A DNA stretch of 64,000 nt from Tricholoma matsutake (GCA_026075535.2 AP026543.1:6386001-6450000); one strand, 5' to 3'. Counted from the first letter of the stretch, positions 42,317-55,200 are shown. Program-made: numbers and translations. The notes: generated from the sequence alone by a model not told the origin.

Positions 42317-44863
42317 ATGTCCGCCGAGGATGCTGATCAAAGCAGGGAAGACTTTGGCAGCTGTCCTTCAAGTTCTAGCTCAGATGATGGAAATCAGACC
42401 GACGAGCATGTGGAATTTCAACCAGTTGCCCATAAGTGGTCACCAGCAGAACTGAATGTGCTACGGCAATGAGTGGACGACTGGAAGACATCGAAAAACC
42501 GCAAAGTGCAACAACTAACCTTACAAGGTGCCATGACGGACTTATTTAATTTACCTGTTAAACCTCCAATGGATGGCCTGCAGGAAGTGAGCAATAAGCC
42601 CTTGATGTATATTCTGCTCTTTGACAAACATGATTATCAGCGTATTAGAGCTTGGTACAGACAAAATGCTCGCAAACCACCGAAGGCAGCAGTCGGCAAG
42701 GTCCCTCCACGGCGCAAAGTAATTATCCACCTGTATGGGTCAGAAATAGAGGCGGCGATTGGACAGGAGGCTCCAGAACTGGAGAAAGGATGACCAGACT
42801 GGATGGCTGAATATTCATGGCAATATGCGAAGGTCAACAAAAGAATCTCCAATGATTCAAAGGAAAATGCAAAGATTGAGGCACTTCAGCAACAATGGAT
42901 GAATACTGGCCCACCGTCAGCTGTTCGGCAAAAGTATGTGTATCGCCCGTAATTCAGTAACTTGGCTGAATTGATCTTAGGGATGCCGAGAAAGCACTCA
43001 CAAAGCATATGAATGAATTTCAAAATTTGATGTGCCTTGAACTTGGGGTTCGAATGGTTGTGTTGGGTGGATGGGTAAATCCAGCGGGCAAGAGGAAGTG
43101 GAGTGTGTATGTCCATTCACCTGGCATTTAATGGTGACTAATGAAGAATTTGTAGGTTTGAAACAAATAGCTTTCTAGGCAACAATAAGCCAAATTTCAT
43201 TGCCGATGAACCTGGGTGGCATGAAAAGCCTATTGCAGACATGTTCGAGGCATACATTGAGGAATATCTCACCACTGATGAAGAGGAGAAATCAGTGATA
43301 CGACCTGCTGGTGGGGCAAAGCCTAAACAAATCCTGGAGACTGGAGTGAAGGGACAGCCACTGCTACTGGTGAACTGTCTTATCCGCCACGGCGACAATG
43401 CCCAGTTTTTGAATTACCAAAAACAAGTTTTATGGGCATACATTGAAAGGATGTACAGTGAGTGAACCATTTTTGATTAATGAAGATACTGATCCCCGGC
43501 AAGATTTAGCTGCAAGGAGAACCTCCAGTCATGTCCCGTGGCTTGATATTCACACACGGCAATCCGAATTTATCAACCAGGTGGACTATATGCCTCTGCA
43601 GAAAGGAGGAAAGAGCTGCGCAACTTCCTCAGTGCTGGGGAGATCACGAGCATTGACTGCGGTGCTGGAAGACTCAGATGAATCACTGGATGAGGAGTTT
43701 GTATTATTGTGGGAACCATCAAAAATGCATAAACATGATATCGAGGCATGTTTTACCCATTGGATGGGAAGGCAGGAAGAAGGAAAGATTGGTTTCGAAT
43801 TCACAAATGTCCTTAATTCATGGGAGGGAACACTTTGGCTGGCAGTTTGATTACAAGAACTCACAGACTTGGATGACATGGAGACCAAAGGAACGACAGC
43901 AGCTCCATGCAATCCGCTGAAGCGCAAACAAACCAAAAAGAAAACAAAAGGCAAACGGCCCAAGGCCACCACACAGCAATCTGAAAGTGAGAGTGCACCA
44001 GTACCGAAACAACAAAAGAAAAAGCAGCAAGCCGCTGGGTTAGCTCCACTGCTACCAGAAAACCTGATGCTGCTGGAATGGGACCTTTTGGTCGATCCCA
44101 TGCTCCAGAAGGCGCTCATTCCACCTGGCCGATACGTACCAGCGGAGGATCACAATATTCTGGCGATGACGGGTTTGATGACCGGTCCTACAGGAGTTGA
44201 CATGACAGAGCCTACCTACGCTAGCTATCTTGCAGATTTGGAGCATGGGGGTCATTTAATGAATGGTCCGGTTCCTGCATGGATGGAACATGGTAGTATC
44301 CATGATTCCACTGCACCTGCCCTCCGACCGGCCATTCGGCAAGGTCAAAATTCTCACTAGAACATGACACAGCTTCATTACCGATGGATACCATCCCTGA
44401 GGCAACATCAGTTGCTTCAACTGATAGTGTAATCCCTGACCACAGAAAGCGTTGGATGAAAACACGATCAAGATCCCGTGCTCACAACACTGATGAAGTG
44501 ACTACAACACAGGATGCTGGAACGAGTACACCAGCGGAAGGAAGGAAGGGAAAGTTGAAAAGAGCATGGTCAAATGACCACAGATCCTGCGCTTGCAACA
44601 CCGATGAAGTGACTACAACACAGGATGCTGGAACAAGTACACCAGCAGAAGGAAGCAAGGGAAAGCTGAAAAGAGCACAGTCAAATGACCACAATAGTCG
44701 TGGCTGGCGGCGTAAAAAATCAAAGCCCAGCAACACTGATGTCGAAGTGATGAATGTGACAATGGATCCCAGCCTCCATCCAAAGCCAAGACCAAAAGCT
44801 CGTGGAGATGCATCCACTGACCCCCAGGATACGTTTGACTTAAGACACCGACATGCACAATAA
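42317..44863 (+). pseudogene. Accessory gene B of the KDZ element, unknown function
   Basis: Starts MSAEDADQSREDFGSCPSSS, with an acidic Ser-rich leader and a segment KWSPAELNVLRQ that could begin a Myb/SANT-like or similar helical domain. Then come AWYRQNARKPPKAAVGKVPP, PDWMAEYSWQYAKVNKRISN, a GTATGT intron, LGVRMVVLGGWVNPAGKRKW, a further intron, and GNNKPNFIADEPGWHEKPIA. The C-terminal part is a Lys-rich, nuclear-signal-like stretch (KRKQTKKKTKGKRPKATT) and a tandem repeat (44,471-44,700). TGA codons at 42470-42472 and 42791-42793 interrupt exon 1. Later frames also change, so splicing is only partly resolved. I recognise the text as typical of repeated agaricomycete genes but know no function. 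Confidence 0.5.
44471..44700 (+). repeat. 114-bp in-frame tandem duplication in gene B
   Basis: Two 38-residue units containing NTDEVTTTQDAGTSTPAEG and KGKLKRA. The two copies differ at few positions, so the duplication is fairly recent and kept the frame. Confidence 0.85.
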
Positions 44864-45251
44864 ACCATGCCTTTGGATATCACCGCGGTTGGCGGATAGT
44901 TTTTTTTTGGCACTGCCATGGATGCAATACATTCAATAGATCCCTTATATATTTCATCTACTAATGAAATAACCATGCATATATTCTTCAAACTATGTGC
45001 CCCTAAGTGCCAGTGCATTATCACCGCCGTTGTCACTACTATCACCGGTCCCTACAAAGTACCGTTTGTGTATAGATTCTTTTATGAGAAGGGCCCATAG
45101 ACATTTCCTTAGGTCATGTACAGTGACCATCGCTGATCATGGCACCAGTCATTTGCTTAGCTCTGAACTTGTATGCTTATTGCCCCTGGTAACATTATCA
45201 CTACACCATGTCGGGCACCGACTTTATGTTTTCTGGTGCTGAGACATCCTG

Positions 45252-45650
45252 TTAGGAAATAGCTGACTGCCACACAAGCGACAGTTGCTGTCTGGCCGGT
45301 GTCAGGATTAATCTATGTCTACTCTCATTGCACATTACTACTGTCTTTGACTAATGATTGTTCTCTTCTGTTACATGCCTGTGTATATCCCTACCGGTGC
45401 CGGTCACTACAATGTACTGTTTTAGGATATATTCTTTATGATTTGTAATAACAGCAGTAATTCAAGTCCTGTACACTATAGCCGTGTGGGCCCATACTGT
45501 TTTCCTTTTACTGTCATGGGCCCACCCGATCATTCCATCGAGCGTATCATTTGTATGGGCCCATTTCCATGTATTATGTTAGGATGGGCCCATATGCATG
45601 CTCATGGGGTTCTACAACTCCAATGTACTGTTTTAGCATATATTCTGCAC
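45252..45650. repeat. Extra copy of a KDZ right-arm unit
   Basis: Matches 46,113-46,500 in direct orientation (for example GACTGCCACACAAGCGACAG and GTCATGGGCCCACCCGATCA). It extends the repeat array inward of the right arm. 44,864-45,251 holds similar but more diverged repeat text and no gene. Confidence 0.75.
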
Positions 45651-45664
45651 CGGTCATCCGGCGG

Positions 45665-47320
45665 TGATTAGTGTACATGGTGTTTGTGATACCCATTGGT
45701 CAATAGTTTCTTACTTTTACAGCATGTCATTGCTTTTCATTATCAGTGACCACCGGCGGCGATTAGTGTACAAGTCTAAGAGCTATGGGAATGATCGGCG
45801 CGACGTTGTCTTCTCCGGCACCCATCACTCCAATGTACTGTTTTAGCATATATTCTGCACCGGTCATTCACTTTGCTCTTGACTTGGATGCTTATCGCCA
45901 CCAGTGACTTTATCACTACCGGCGCCGGTCACTGCAATGTACTGATTTTGCATATATCCTTATCCTCCCACATTCCTACAGCATACAGCATGTCACCATT
46001 CCTGCATTTGTTATCCATATTGTAGTGCACAGCAGCTGCAATTAGTATACAAGTCTTTTAAGAGCTATGTGAATGACCAGTGCTGCCTTTACCTTTTCTG
46101 GCACTGAGAGATACAGTTCAGAAATAGCTGACTGCCACACAAGCGACAGTTGCTTTCTGGCCAGTGTCAGGATTAATCTATGTCTACTCTCATTGCACAT
46201 TACTACTGTCTTTGACTAATGATTGTTCTCTTCTGTTACATGCCTGTGTATATCCCTACTGGTGCCGGTCACTACAATGTACTGTTTTAGGATATATTCT
46301 TTATGATTTGTAATAACAGCAGTAATTCAAGTCCTGTACGCTATAGTCATGTGGGCCCATACTGTTTTCCTTTTACTGTCATGGGCCCACCCGATCATTC
46401 CATCGAGCGTATCATTCGTATGGGCCCATTTCCCTGTATTCTTTTTGGATGGGCCCATACACATTTTCGTAGCTCATGGGGTTCTACAATAACCAGCACC
46501 GGTCATTCACTTAGCTCTTGACCTTGGATGCTTATTGCCACAAGTGACTTTATCACTACCAGCACTGGTCACTACAATGTTTATCTTTTCCTACATAGAC
46601 GACTTGTTAAGTGTCAAGGTGCTCCCTAACCTGATTCCACACATCCTCCCAGTAGGCCAACAATTTCCTGTCCTTCTGAAGTTGGGCATCATTTTCTCGG
46701 ACCGTCGATTTTATCACTACCAGCACCGGTCACCTTTTCACTCCTGGTGCCGGGCACTTTTCACTACCGGCGCCAGTCACTACAATGTACTGATTTTGCA
46801 TATATCCTTATCCTCCCACATTCCTACAGCATACAGCATGTCACCATTCCTTTGTTTGTTATCCATGTTCTAGTGCACACTGGCCATGATTAGCATACAA
46901 GTCTTTTAAGAACTATGTGCATGACCGGCGCCCACTTTATCTTTTCCTAAATAGATGACTTAAAACAGTATGGGCCCCCACAACTATAGCGTACAGGACT
47001 TGAATTACTGCTGCTATTACAATACAAATCTTTTAAGAGCTATGTGAATTGCCTGCGCCGACTTTATGTTTTCTGGCGCCGAGAGATGCACTGAAGTTGT
47101 GTGGGCCCATACTGTTTTCCTTTTACTGTCATGGGCCCACCCGATCATTCCATTGGGTGTATCATTCATATGGGCCCATTTCCCTGCATTATGTTAGGAT
47201 GGGCCCATACACATTTTCTTAGCTCATACAGTAACTGGCGCTGGTCATTCGCTTAGCTCCACTGTTACGCTTATGGCCGCCGGCAACTTTATCACTACCA
47301 GCGTCAGTCACTTCAATGTA
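45665..47320. repeat. KDZ right inverted-repeat arm
   Basis: Inverted copy of 35,730-37,385. It has ACCGGCGCCGGT at 45918-45929, further degenerate copies, TGGGCCCA palindromes, and a copy of the gene A tail at about 46,590-46,715. Confidence 0.85.
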
Positions 47321-47491
47321 CGTTTGTTGTATCTATCCTTGTAGCCTCCTTCCACATTCCTACAGCATGATGAATTCAATATATACCTTATACTCCATCT
47401 ATTAATGAAGCAACTATGCATATATTGATCAAAATATATACACAAATAGGCGTAGTATAAAAAATATTGTTAATTTTTATCCAATGTAGAA

Positions 47492-49283
47492 TTATGCCGG
47501 GGGTGTTGATGTTTTTGGAATTGAGACAGTGGTATCAGGCGGGAGGGGGGACATTTGTGCAGTGTATGTTGATGTTGGATCTGGGGAGGTAGAAGTTGCA
47601 GCTGCATTGGTGAAAGAACTGGTGTCAGGGATCACCGATGTAGCTGTGGTCATAATAATGGGAACAGGCGACGGTGGGGAGCGAATGGATTCACGCAAAT
47701 GGGCTGGATTGACGAACATTGATGACTTTGGGAGATGGATCATCAATGGCGCCGTGGCAGTTGCATTCCATGGATCTTCATCTTCTGATTCCTCCTCAGA
47801 GCTTCCCTCGTTCTCCAATTTGGCCAGCCGCTTGTTTCTCACCGCCAATTGACCATGCAACATGAAAACCTCCTGCTTCATCTTCTCCAACTCCATCCCA
47901 TTCCTCAACCCCCTCATCTCAGCCTCCAGCACCAGAATGCTCACCAGCACCTTTTCTCTCAACTCACCCATCTCAGCCTCCAATGCCAGAATGCTCACTG
48001 TCATTTTTTCCTTCAACGTGTTCAAAACTTCCATGTATTCATGCAACATGAGGCTTTCCTTTCCAATTTCCCTTGATTTTCTGCCAAGACCGATATGAGC
48101 ATGCGGAGGTCTTGGAGCTCCTGTTGTAAACCACTGATGGTGGGCATGTGATTGGGATGGGTGACACGACCTGGGGGCAGTGGCACAGGAAGTGTGGTGT
48201 CAATGGATTGGGGGATCATGAGGCTTGTTGACAGGACAGGCTCTGGGGTTGGTATATGGTTGGAGATGCGTGAAGTTGAGGGGACAGGGGCTGGCATGAT
48301 GGGGATGTACTCATCTGACTCACTGGCAGTGTCTGCTGCCCGGCATTTTCTCTTTGGCGCCGTTCTCAGTCGTTCACTTTCCTCTGCCTTCACCTTTTTC
48401 TTCCCAACAACCTTTTTTCTCCCCTTGAGCTCCCCTGCCACTATCAATTCATTCCGCCATGCTGAACGTGATGCTGTATATGAGCATTTCGTCTTGCCCT
48501 TGTGGCATGTCATGCAAGCAATCTGGATGCCCATCGTTCGGCAGGTTGTCAGGCCCCTCAAACTGCAGGTGTCACACAGAGCAGTGGGCCATTCCACAAT
48601 GGACCTCCATATATCGTCTTCAGGTAGAGCAGGAGTGGCCATCATGATTGGCAGGTTGGCATGAATGAATGGTGGCTCTTTTGTGATGTTGCTGTCCTCC
48701 GTTTCAGGTGGCACCAGCTGTGGTGACACCTTTCGGCGTTTCGACTGAGGTGGAGCCAGGTGTTCTACGACCTTCTTTTCCTTGCCCTTGCCCTTGCTCT
48801 GGGCTCTTGCAGCCGCTTCTGTTTGGTTGGTCTGAGCCTCCGGCGTTGCAGTGGTAGGAACGGGTGCGGACATGGTGACGAGTGATTTGGCTGCAGAACC
48901 AGGAGCAACAATGGGTGGCGTAGCCGTGGTGGGGATTTGGAGCATAATGTGCATGGCCGGGAGAGTGCTGCTTGGTGCAGTGACGGGCGAAGGTTGACAA
49001 ATATATATGCTCTGGTCGATGGATTCCCAAGGTGCTGGGCCAGACTTATCCCACTGATGGAGTACTTTGAACACATGTTTGAGGAACAGCGTCATCGCCG
49101 CTTCCTTCGCCAACACCTTTTGCCTATAATCCAACTTCAAAGCCTTCTTAGAAAGATTCATAGGACATAATAAAAATCACGCACCAACTTGCCCAACATG
49201 GATTTCGAATCCATGGTCATCCGAGTACCATCCAAAAATGTATTGAGGGCACACTCCATGGATTCGGTGTGCTGAGAAGACAT
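47492..49283 (-). pseudogene. Accessory gene C: zinc-cluster and coiled-coil protein, one frameshift
   Basis: Starts MSSQHTESMECALNTFLDGT at 49283. A GTGCGT-AAG intron (about 49,185-49,145) follows, then a helical segment (KALKLDYRQKVLAKEAAMTL), a Pro/Thr-rich linker with a basic patch (QSKGKGKEKK, QSKRRKVS), and a cysteine cluster CDTCSLRGLTTC...CMTCHKGKTKCSY that resembles, but does not exactly match, fungal Zn2Cys6 spacing. More basic clusters follow (LKGRKKVVGKKKVKAEESER). The C-terminus is a heptad-rich coiled coil with an internal repeat (VSILALEAEMGELR and VSILVLEAEMRGLR). A one-base shift near 48,055 breaks the frame inside the coiled coil. Likely a nuclear DNA-binding or element-associated protein. 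Confidence 0.55.
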
Positions 49284-50622
49284 GATAAAACTCTTTGTAC
49301 TTAGGGTGGATGCAGTTGATAGTGTCAATAAATGCAATGTCAGTTTCAACTTCCGTATTCAAAATTCACGTGACCGCGTTTGTTGATCAATTTTTGCGTC
49401 TTATGGAATATTCAGGCTGCTCATCAGTAAACTTGCCAAATTTGCCACCAATAAGTATGCCCACTCTGGACCTCGACACCTTGGATATTCCTGGTAGTCC
49501 TGATTCACCAGTGGTGGATATAAATAATCTGGACCTGGCCACTTTTCATATTCCTGAACGTCCTGATTCACCGGCGGTGAATGGTACTCTTCATTTCTCT
49601 ATACCACGTTCATCGATACATTCCTCATTTGCTTTTGATATTTCTGAAGCGGCTGCAGATATTATCCATTTGGCAACCCCACCCGCCGAAAATTCCCAAT
49701 CTTTTGACTTGGATGCATTTCACATTCCTGGTAGTCCTGACTCACCCACAGTGAGCACCATTCATTTGACATCATCACCGCCACACCATGACCTAGATCT
49801 CTTTCATATTCCTGACTTGCTGGCCACCAATGCGTTTTATATTCCTGGTAGTCCTGACTCGCCAGTGGCGATCAGCACTGTTCATTTGACATTATTGCTG
49901 GCACACCATGACCGAGATATGTTTCATATTCCTGACTCGCCGGCCGCCGATGTGTTTTATATTCCTGGTAGTCCTGAGCCAGTGGTGAGCACCACTGCTC
50001 ATTTGACATTATTGCCAGCACACCATGACCTAGACATGTTTTATATTCCTGACTTGCCAGCCGCCGATGCATTTTATATTCCTGGTAGTCCTGAGCCGGT
50101 GGCGAGCACCACTGTTCATGTGACACTATTGCTGGCACACCATGACCTAGACATGCATATTCCTGACCCGCTGGCCGCCGATGTGTTTTATATTACTGGT
50201 AGTCCTGAGTCGCCGGTGGCAAGCACCACTGCTCATTTGACATCATCCCCGGCACACAATGACATGAACATGTTTCATATTCCTGACTTGCCAGGCACAG
50301 ATTGTTCTGGAGTTGATTTTGGAGCCCCAATGGTGCTACATACCCATACCATTGACCCAGACACTTTTTATATTCCTGGCAGTCCTAATCATTTGGCAAC
50401 ACTGCCATCACAATTACAAATGGTGGACACTCTTGAGATCCCTGCCAGTGTTGACATGCCAGATGCAGACAGTGCACACTTCTGGTTTACTGAGGTGACT
50501 GAAGGTAGTGACATGGAGCTCGATGTCTCTATGGTCTATATCGAACCTGTGCTGGATCATGTCACCCTGACATTGTCCTCGCCTGGATCTTCTCATAGTT
50601 CAATATTGACACAGAGAGATTC

Positions 50623-51286
50623 TGTTAGGGGCAAAGCCTCAACCACTCGATCTAGTCGATGTCATTCGATGAGGTGCTTCCTCGACGAGTCGTTTGGCAC
50701 TAGTCTTACTTGGAGCGTCTGACATAAGATAGGTAGTGCACTCTAGCAGGGCTTCTGCATAGAGTCGTTCAGGTTCATGCACTAAGGGGCTCCCTTAGTG
50801 GTTTCGAGTAAGTTTGTGAGTTGCAAGTTAAGGCTGTAGAATGCCTAGATCTAAACTAAGGACATCCCTACTACGAGTTGCAGTACTTATACTATGAGGG
50901 AGGTCCTTATCATCCAATCAGAAAGATAGATGCGTATCAGGTAAGAATAGAAACAATAGGCCTCATGCCTTGCATGAGGTGTTTGATGTCACAGAGTGCT
51001 GCGGCGCAGCATGTCAATCGTGAGAGTCCGATGTCATGGACCTCATGTCAAGAGGCTGTTGTATCACAGCATGTGTGGGAGTGGGTTTGGGTGCATGGAG
51101 TCACCATGCATCAAGGGTGCCTTCCACGGGAAGGGGATTGAATGCATGCAGTCAGCATGTGTTGTGCGTGTGTCTGGTGTCAAGGACATGCCCTAGGCAT
51201 GAATCATGGAGTGCCTCCTGTCTGGAGGGGATCGTCGGGTTGGTCGGGTTGGTCGGGTTCCATGAGTTACAAGGAAAATTGTAACA
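50623..51286 (-). repeat. 3' LTR of Ty3 element 3
   Basis: 664 bp. It carries a 16-bp stretch near 50,670 absent from the other LTR, and a triple GGTCGGGTT(G) iteration near its inner end. Confidence 0.93.
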
Positions 51287-51540
51287 TTACCCCCCCGCTA
51301 TGGTCAAAAGTTCCACACTTCGACCTAAATCTTTGTCTCTCCTTTGTGGTCAGATCAGGCGTGGTCTGGTTATGTGGGTAGGTCAGGGTCAAGGGGTACG
51401 ATGGAGGAATTGTTTGTGTCCAAGCTTGGACCATGATCAGGTTCTTTTCATTTTATACTGCCTTTAGCAGTGGTGTCAAAGAGTCAGTGGTGTTGTCAGA
51501 AGGGGAAGGGGTGTGTAGGGTTTGCGCAGTATCAAGGGTA

Positions 51541-51635
51541 ATCACTGTAGTTTTACATCTTTGCGGATGATCGCTAGTTTAACGTCTTTGTGGACGATCA
51601 GTAGTTTAACGTCCTTGCAGACGATCAGTTCGCAC
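51541..51635. repeat. Three tandem ~29-bp repeats downstream of pol
   Basis: Units of the form GTAGTTTAACGTC-TTTG-GGACGATCA, three imperfect copies. They lie in the 3' non-pol part of element 3. Confidence 0.75.
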
Positions 51636-52076
51636 CTAGTTGTGCTCAGTGGTCTGGGGTGTCGGTGTATGGGGGTGTTGGCTGGAACGCAGCAACATCC
51701 CCAGTTCTCCATGTCGTCCAAATAAGAGCTGCCTTGCCAGCTCGAATCCACTTTCTTCATCGTAGTGGGTGTTCCACTGAAGGTCATTCCACAGTAGTGG
51801 GCCAATCCCCGCTAGTGGTCTTTTGCCTGGGGTCAGACCATCGCAGTTGACAACAAATTGTTTGGGGAGATAGTCTCCGCCGTCTAACTCTTCTTCAAAG
51901 CACCACTCCTCAAATTGTGCTTTTACCCAGGTCAAATCCATTTTCGTGCTCCTTCGCGCATAGAGGCAGCATGTTGGGCAAGTCGAGGATATTCTCTTTA
52001 TCCAGTTGTCTCTGTTTATCCAGAATGTGATTCTGTGTGGGCATTCCCAAGAGGGTTGCCCCAGCAGTCTGTTCAT
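51636..52076 (-). CDS. Extra frame downstream of pol in Ty3 element 3
   Basis: A 146-residue open frame between the pol stop and the 3' LTR. It reads MNRLLGQPSWECPHRITFWI and KAQFEEWCFEEELDGGDYLP. It is uninterrupted, unlike the rest of this element, but I recognise no domain and cannot tell whether it is translated. It could be a third gene of this lineage or chance. Confidence 0.3.
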   Translation of the reverse strand: MNRLLGQPSWECPHRITFWINRDNWIKRISSTCPTCCLYARRSTKMDLTWVKAQFEEWCFEEELDGGDYLPKQFVVNCDGLTPGKRPLAGIGPLLWNDLQWNTHYDEESGFELARQLLFGRHGELGMLLRSSQHPHTPTPQTTEHN

Positions 52077-52202
52077 TCTTGGTGACTGGTCAATGACTCG
52101 TCATCCAGTCGCCATGTTCTTCTCATATTCGTTCTTTATTGAAAGGGGGTGGGGGTGGGAGTGAACGTGAAGGGTGTCAATGTTCAGTGGGTCAATCGTC
52201 GT

Positions 52203-55200
52203 TTAGGGGGTATCAGAGGTGTCGTTTGGTTCAGATAGTGGGGGTTTCTTGGGTTCTCATCAGAGATGGTACCTCTTCTTATATGCCGTCAGGATCTCGG
52301 GGGCATTCTTCAGGTTCGATTCGGGTTCCCATGTGTTTTCAGATGTTGGGTAGTCAACCCATTTCACGAGGTAACAGCGTGTCTTGCCGTGCTTCTTGTG
52401 TGCGATGATCGCTTCCACTTCATATTTGTTTTCTCCTTCCACGAGGTCGGGTGGTGGAGTCAGGAAGTTCCGTCCATGAGTGTCATTCTCATGGTATCGC
52501 GTGAGTAAGGCTGCATGGAATACCAGGTGGATCTTCCATCTTGGCGGCAGTTTCAGTCGATATGTTGTTCTCGACAGGGTGTCTTCAATCAAGAGGGGCC
52601 CTTCTCGTTTTGGCGCCAATTTTCTCGTTGGGTAGCCAATCTTCAGGTTCTTGGAGTCAAGCCATACTTGTTCTCCAACCTTGAATGGTTCGTATCACCC
52701 TTTCGTTTGGGCAGCCATAGCCTGTCTGGCTAGTTCGTCTGTGGCAAGAGCTTCCCTTCTCGCAGCGAGAAGTTCCTGGATTCTCTGTTCAGCGGCCGGC
52801 ACGTTCGTCTTTTCGTATGGGGTGGGGATAGCGCGTGGTTGATATCCCATCATCAAGTAAAACGGCGAGTGTTTTACTGCAGAGTGCATTTTCTGGTTGT
52901 GCGCGAATTCTGCCATTGGGAGATAATGTTCCCAATCTTTGGGTTTGTTCGAACAGAACATGCAGAGGTAAACTTCTAGTTCTTGGTTTACTCGCTCCGT
53001 TTCTCCATCGGTCTGGGGGTGATAAGCAGTGCTCATGGATAGCTTGATCCTGAGCAGTCATCCGAGTTCTCAGAAGAGTTTGGATGCAAATCGAGGGTCT
53101 CTGTCTGAGATGATCCTCCTGGGGAGTCCAAATCTTGTGTATACATGGCGCAGGTAAAGGTCTGCGGCGCCAAGTGCATCGATTGTCTTCGCGCAAGGGA
53201 TAAAAATTACCCCCTTCGTAAGACCATGGTCTACCACGACCATGATTGAGTCAAATCCATTTATCACAGGCAAGTCCATGATAAAATCTGTCGTTACCAG
53301 CTCGAATGGTCTGCTGGCATCAGATGATATCGGTGTCGGCGGTGGGGTCATCGGGTGTGTATTCACTTTCATTTGCTGGCACTTTGCGCAGCCTTTGACA
53401 TACTTCTTGATGAAGTTGGCCATTCCTGGCCACCAGTAGTCTCATCGGATCAGCTCGATCGTCTGACATTGTCCAGGGTGTCCTGTCATGATGCTATCAT
53501 GGTATTTTCGTATGATCGCTCAGCGGAGGGTTTCATCCTGTGGCACGTAGCATCTGTCTTTGAAAAAGAGCAGGCCATCTTCAAATTTCCAGTCCTCCAA
53601 TGCAGACTTGATTGGGGGAGTTCCGTTGTTTTTCAGGGCTCGTAAAGCATCATTTACGAGGTCGTCCTTCATTATTGCTGAGACCAGGGCTCCCTGGAGC
53701 TCAGTGTCAATCATTTTGACAAACAGTTTGTCAGCGAGGATGGTCTTGTCCTCGTTATCGGTGTCTTCTTCAGCTATGTGATCTGCTCTCCTCGATAGGG
53801 CATCAGATTGTACCATCTGTGATCCCGGTACATGTTGTAGCTTCAGGTTGAATTGTGACAGGTAGATGCTCCATCTAGCCTGTCGTCGGTTCAGTTTCTG
53901 TGCCTGATGGAAATACATCAGGTTCTTGTGATCGGATAGTACCGTCACAGGGAACGGTGTCCCCTGTAGGTAGTGTCTCCATGTCTCTAGTGCTCAGATC
54001 ACTCCCAGTAGTTCCCTGTCATATATCTCATAATTTCTTTCAGCTTTGTTGAAAGAATGCAAGATATAGCTGCATGGGTGCCAGTCTCCATTGGTGTCCT
54101 GTTGTCTGAGTACTGCGCCTGTTGCAAATTTTGAGGTGTCAGATTCCACCACAAATGGTTTTGTTGCGTCTGGCATCAGCAGTACTGGGGCTTCATTGAA
54201 TTTCCTTTTTAGCACATCAAATGATTGCTGGCAGTCGTTCGTCCATTCAAATTTCTGGTTCTTCTTTGTCAAATTGTTCAGCGGTCTGGCCAGATCCATG
54301 AAGTGTCCGATGAATCTTCGATAGAAGTTCCCAAATCCTAGGAAGGATCTTACATCCTTCACTGTCCTTGGCGTGGGCCAGTCCTTGATCCCAGCCAGCT
54401 TCGTGTTGTCCATTGCGAGTTCATCGGGCCTGATGATCATGCCCAAGAAGTCAACTTCCTGTACGTTGAATTTGCATTTCTCTATTTTCAGGTAGAGATC
54501 GCATTGTCGTAGTTGTTTGAGGACCCTTTCGGTCCTTATCCAGTGTTCTTCTTCCATCTTCGAGAAGATCAGGATGTCATCCATATAGATGACGAGCCAT
54601 CCTTCATCTAGCATATCTCGGAAGAGATCGTTCATCATGGCCTGGAATGTTGCTGGTGAGTTGCACAGCCCAAAGAACATCACCATTGGCTCGAATAGCC
54701 CTCGGTTAGTCTTGAATGCTGCCTTCCACTCGTCTCCTTTCTTTATCTGTACGTTATGATATCCCCATCAAATATCAAGTTTTGTGAAAAATCTCGCTCC
54801 CTTCAGCTTGTCCAAGAGGTCTCCGATCAGTGGCAGGGGGTATTTGTTCCAGATTGTTCCTTCATTCAGATAGCGATAGTCTTGGCAAGGTCATAGAGTG
54901 TCAGAGTCCTTCTTCAACACGAAGAAGAATGGGGATGCCATGGGTGATTTTGATGGTCGGATGTATCCTTTCTCCAGGTTTTCGTCGAGAAACTCATTGA
55001 GTTTCTCCTGTTCTTTCGGTGTCAATGGGTAGACTTTGCAATCTTTCGGTACAAAGCCTTCCTTCAAGTCAATTGCATGATCCCACGGTCTTGATTCCGG
55101 GAATCATTCAGATGCAGCCTTTTCAAATACCTGTCTGTATTTCTGGTATTCTGGTGGCAGCAAGTCATCCAGGGTCTGTTGGCTAGTCTCCTTTCCCTCC

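Larger units (their letters stand above)
35730..47320 (+). mobile_element. KDZ-type DNA transposon with long complex inverted repeats
   Basis: About 11.6 kb. Left arm 35,730-37,385 matches right arm 45,665-47,320 in inverted orientation over ~1.65 kb (for example ACCAATGGGTATCACAAACA inside, and AAATGGGCCCATATGAATGATAC outside). Between the arms lie a KDZ transposase gene and accessory gene B, both on the plus strand. The arms are built from shorter direct repeats. I could not fix the exact ends or a target duplication. Confidence 0.8.

Noticed and set aside
43586..44119. Long minus-strand open frame opposite gene B
   Set aside because: It is the reverse of a Lys/Gln-rich coding region and reads as low-complexity Ser/Cys/Phe sequence; no domain or splice support.
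44482..45045. Minus-strand frame of 187 codons
   Set aside because: Antisense shadow of the 114-bp tandem duplication in gene B, which doubles any open frame there.
48022..49161. Gene C as a standard Zn2Cys6 transcription factor
   Set aside because: The cysteine spacing (CDTC, then C, then CMTC and C) does not match the canonical C-x2-C-x6-C pattern closely enough; described only as resembling it.
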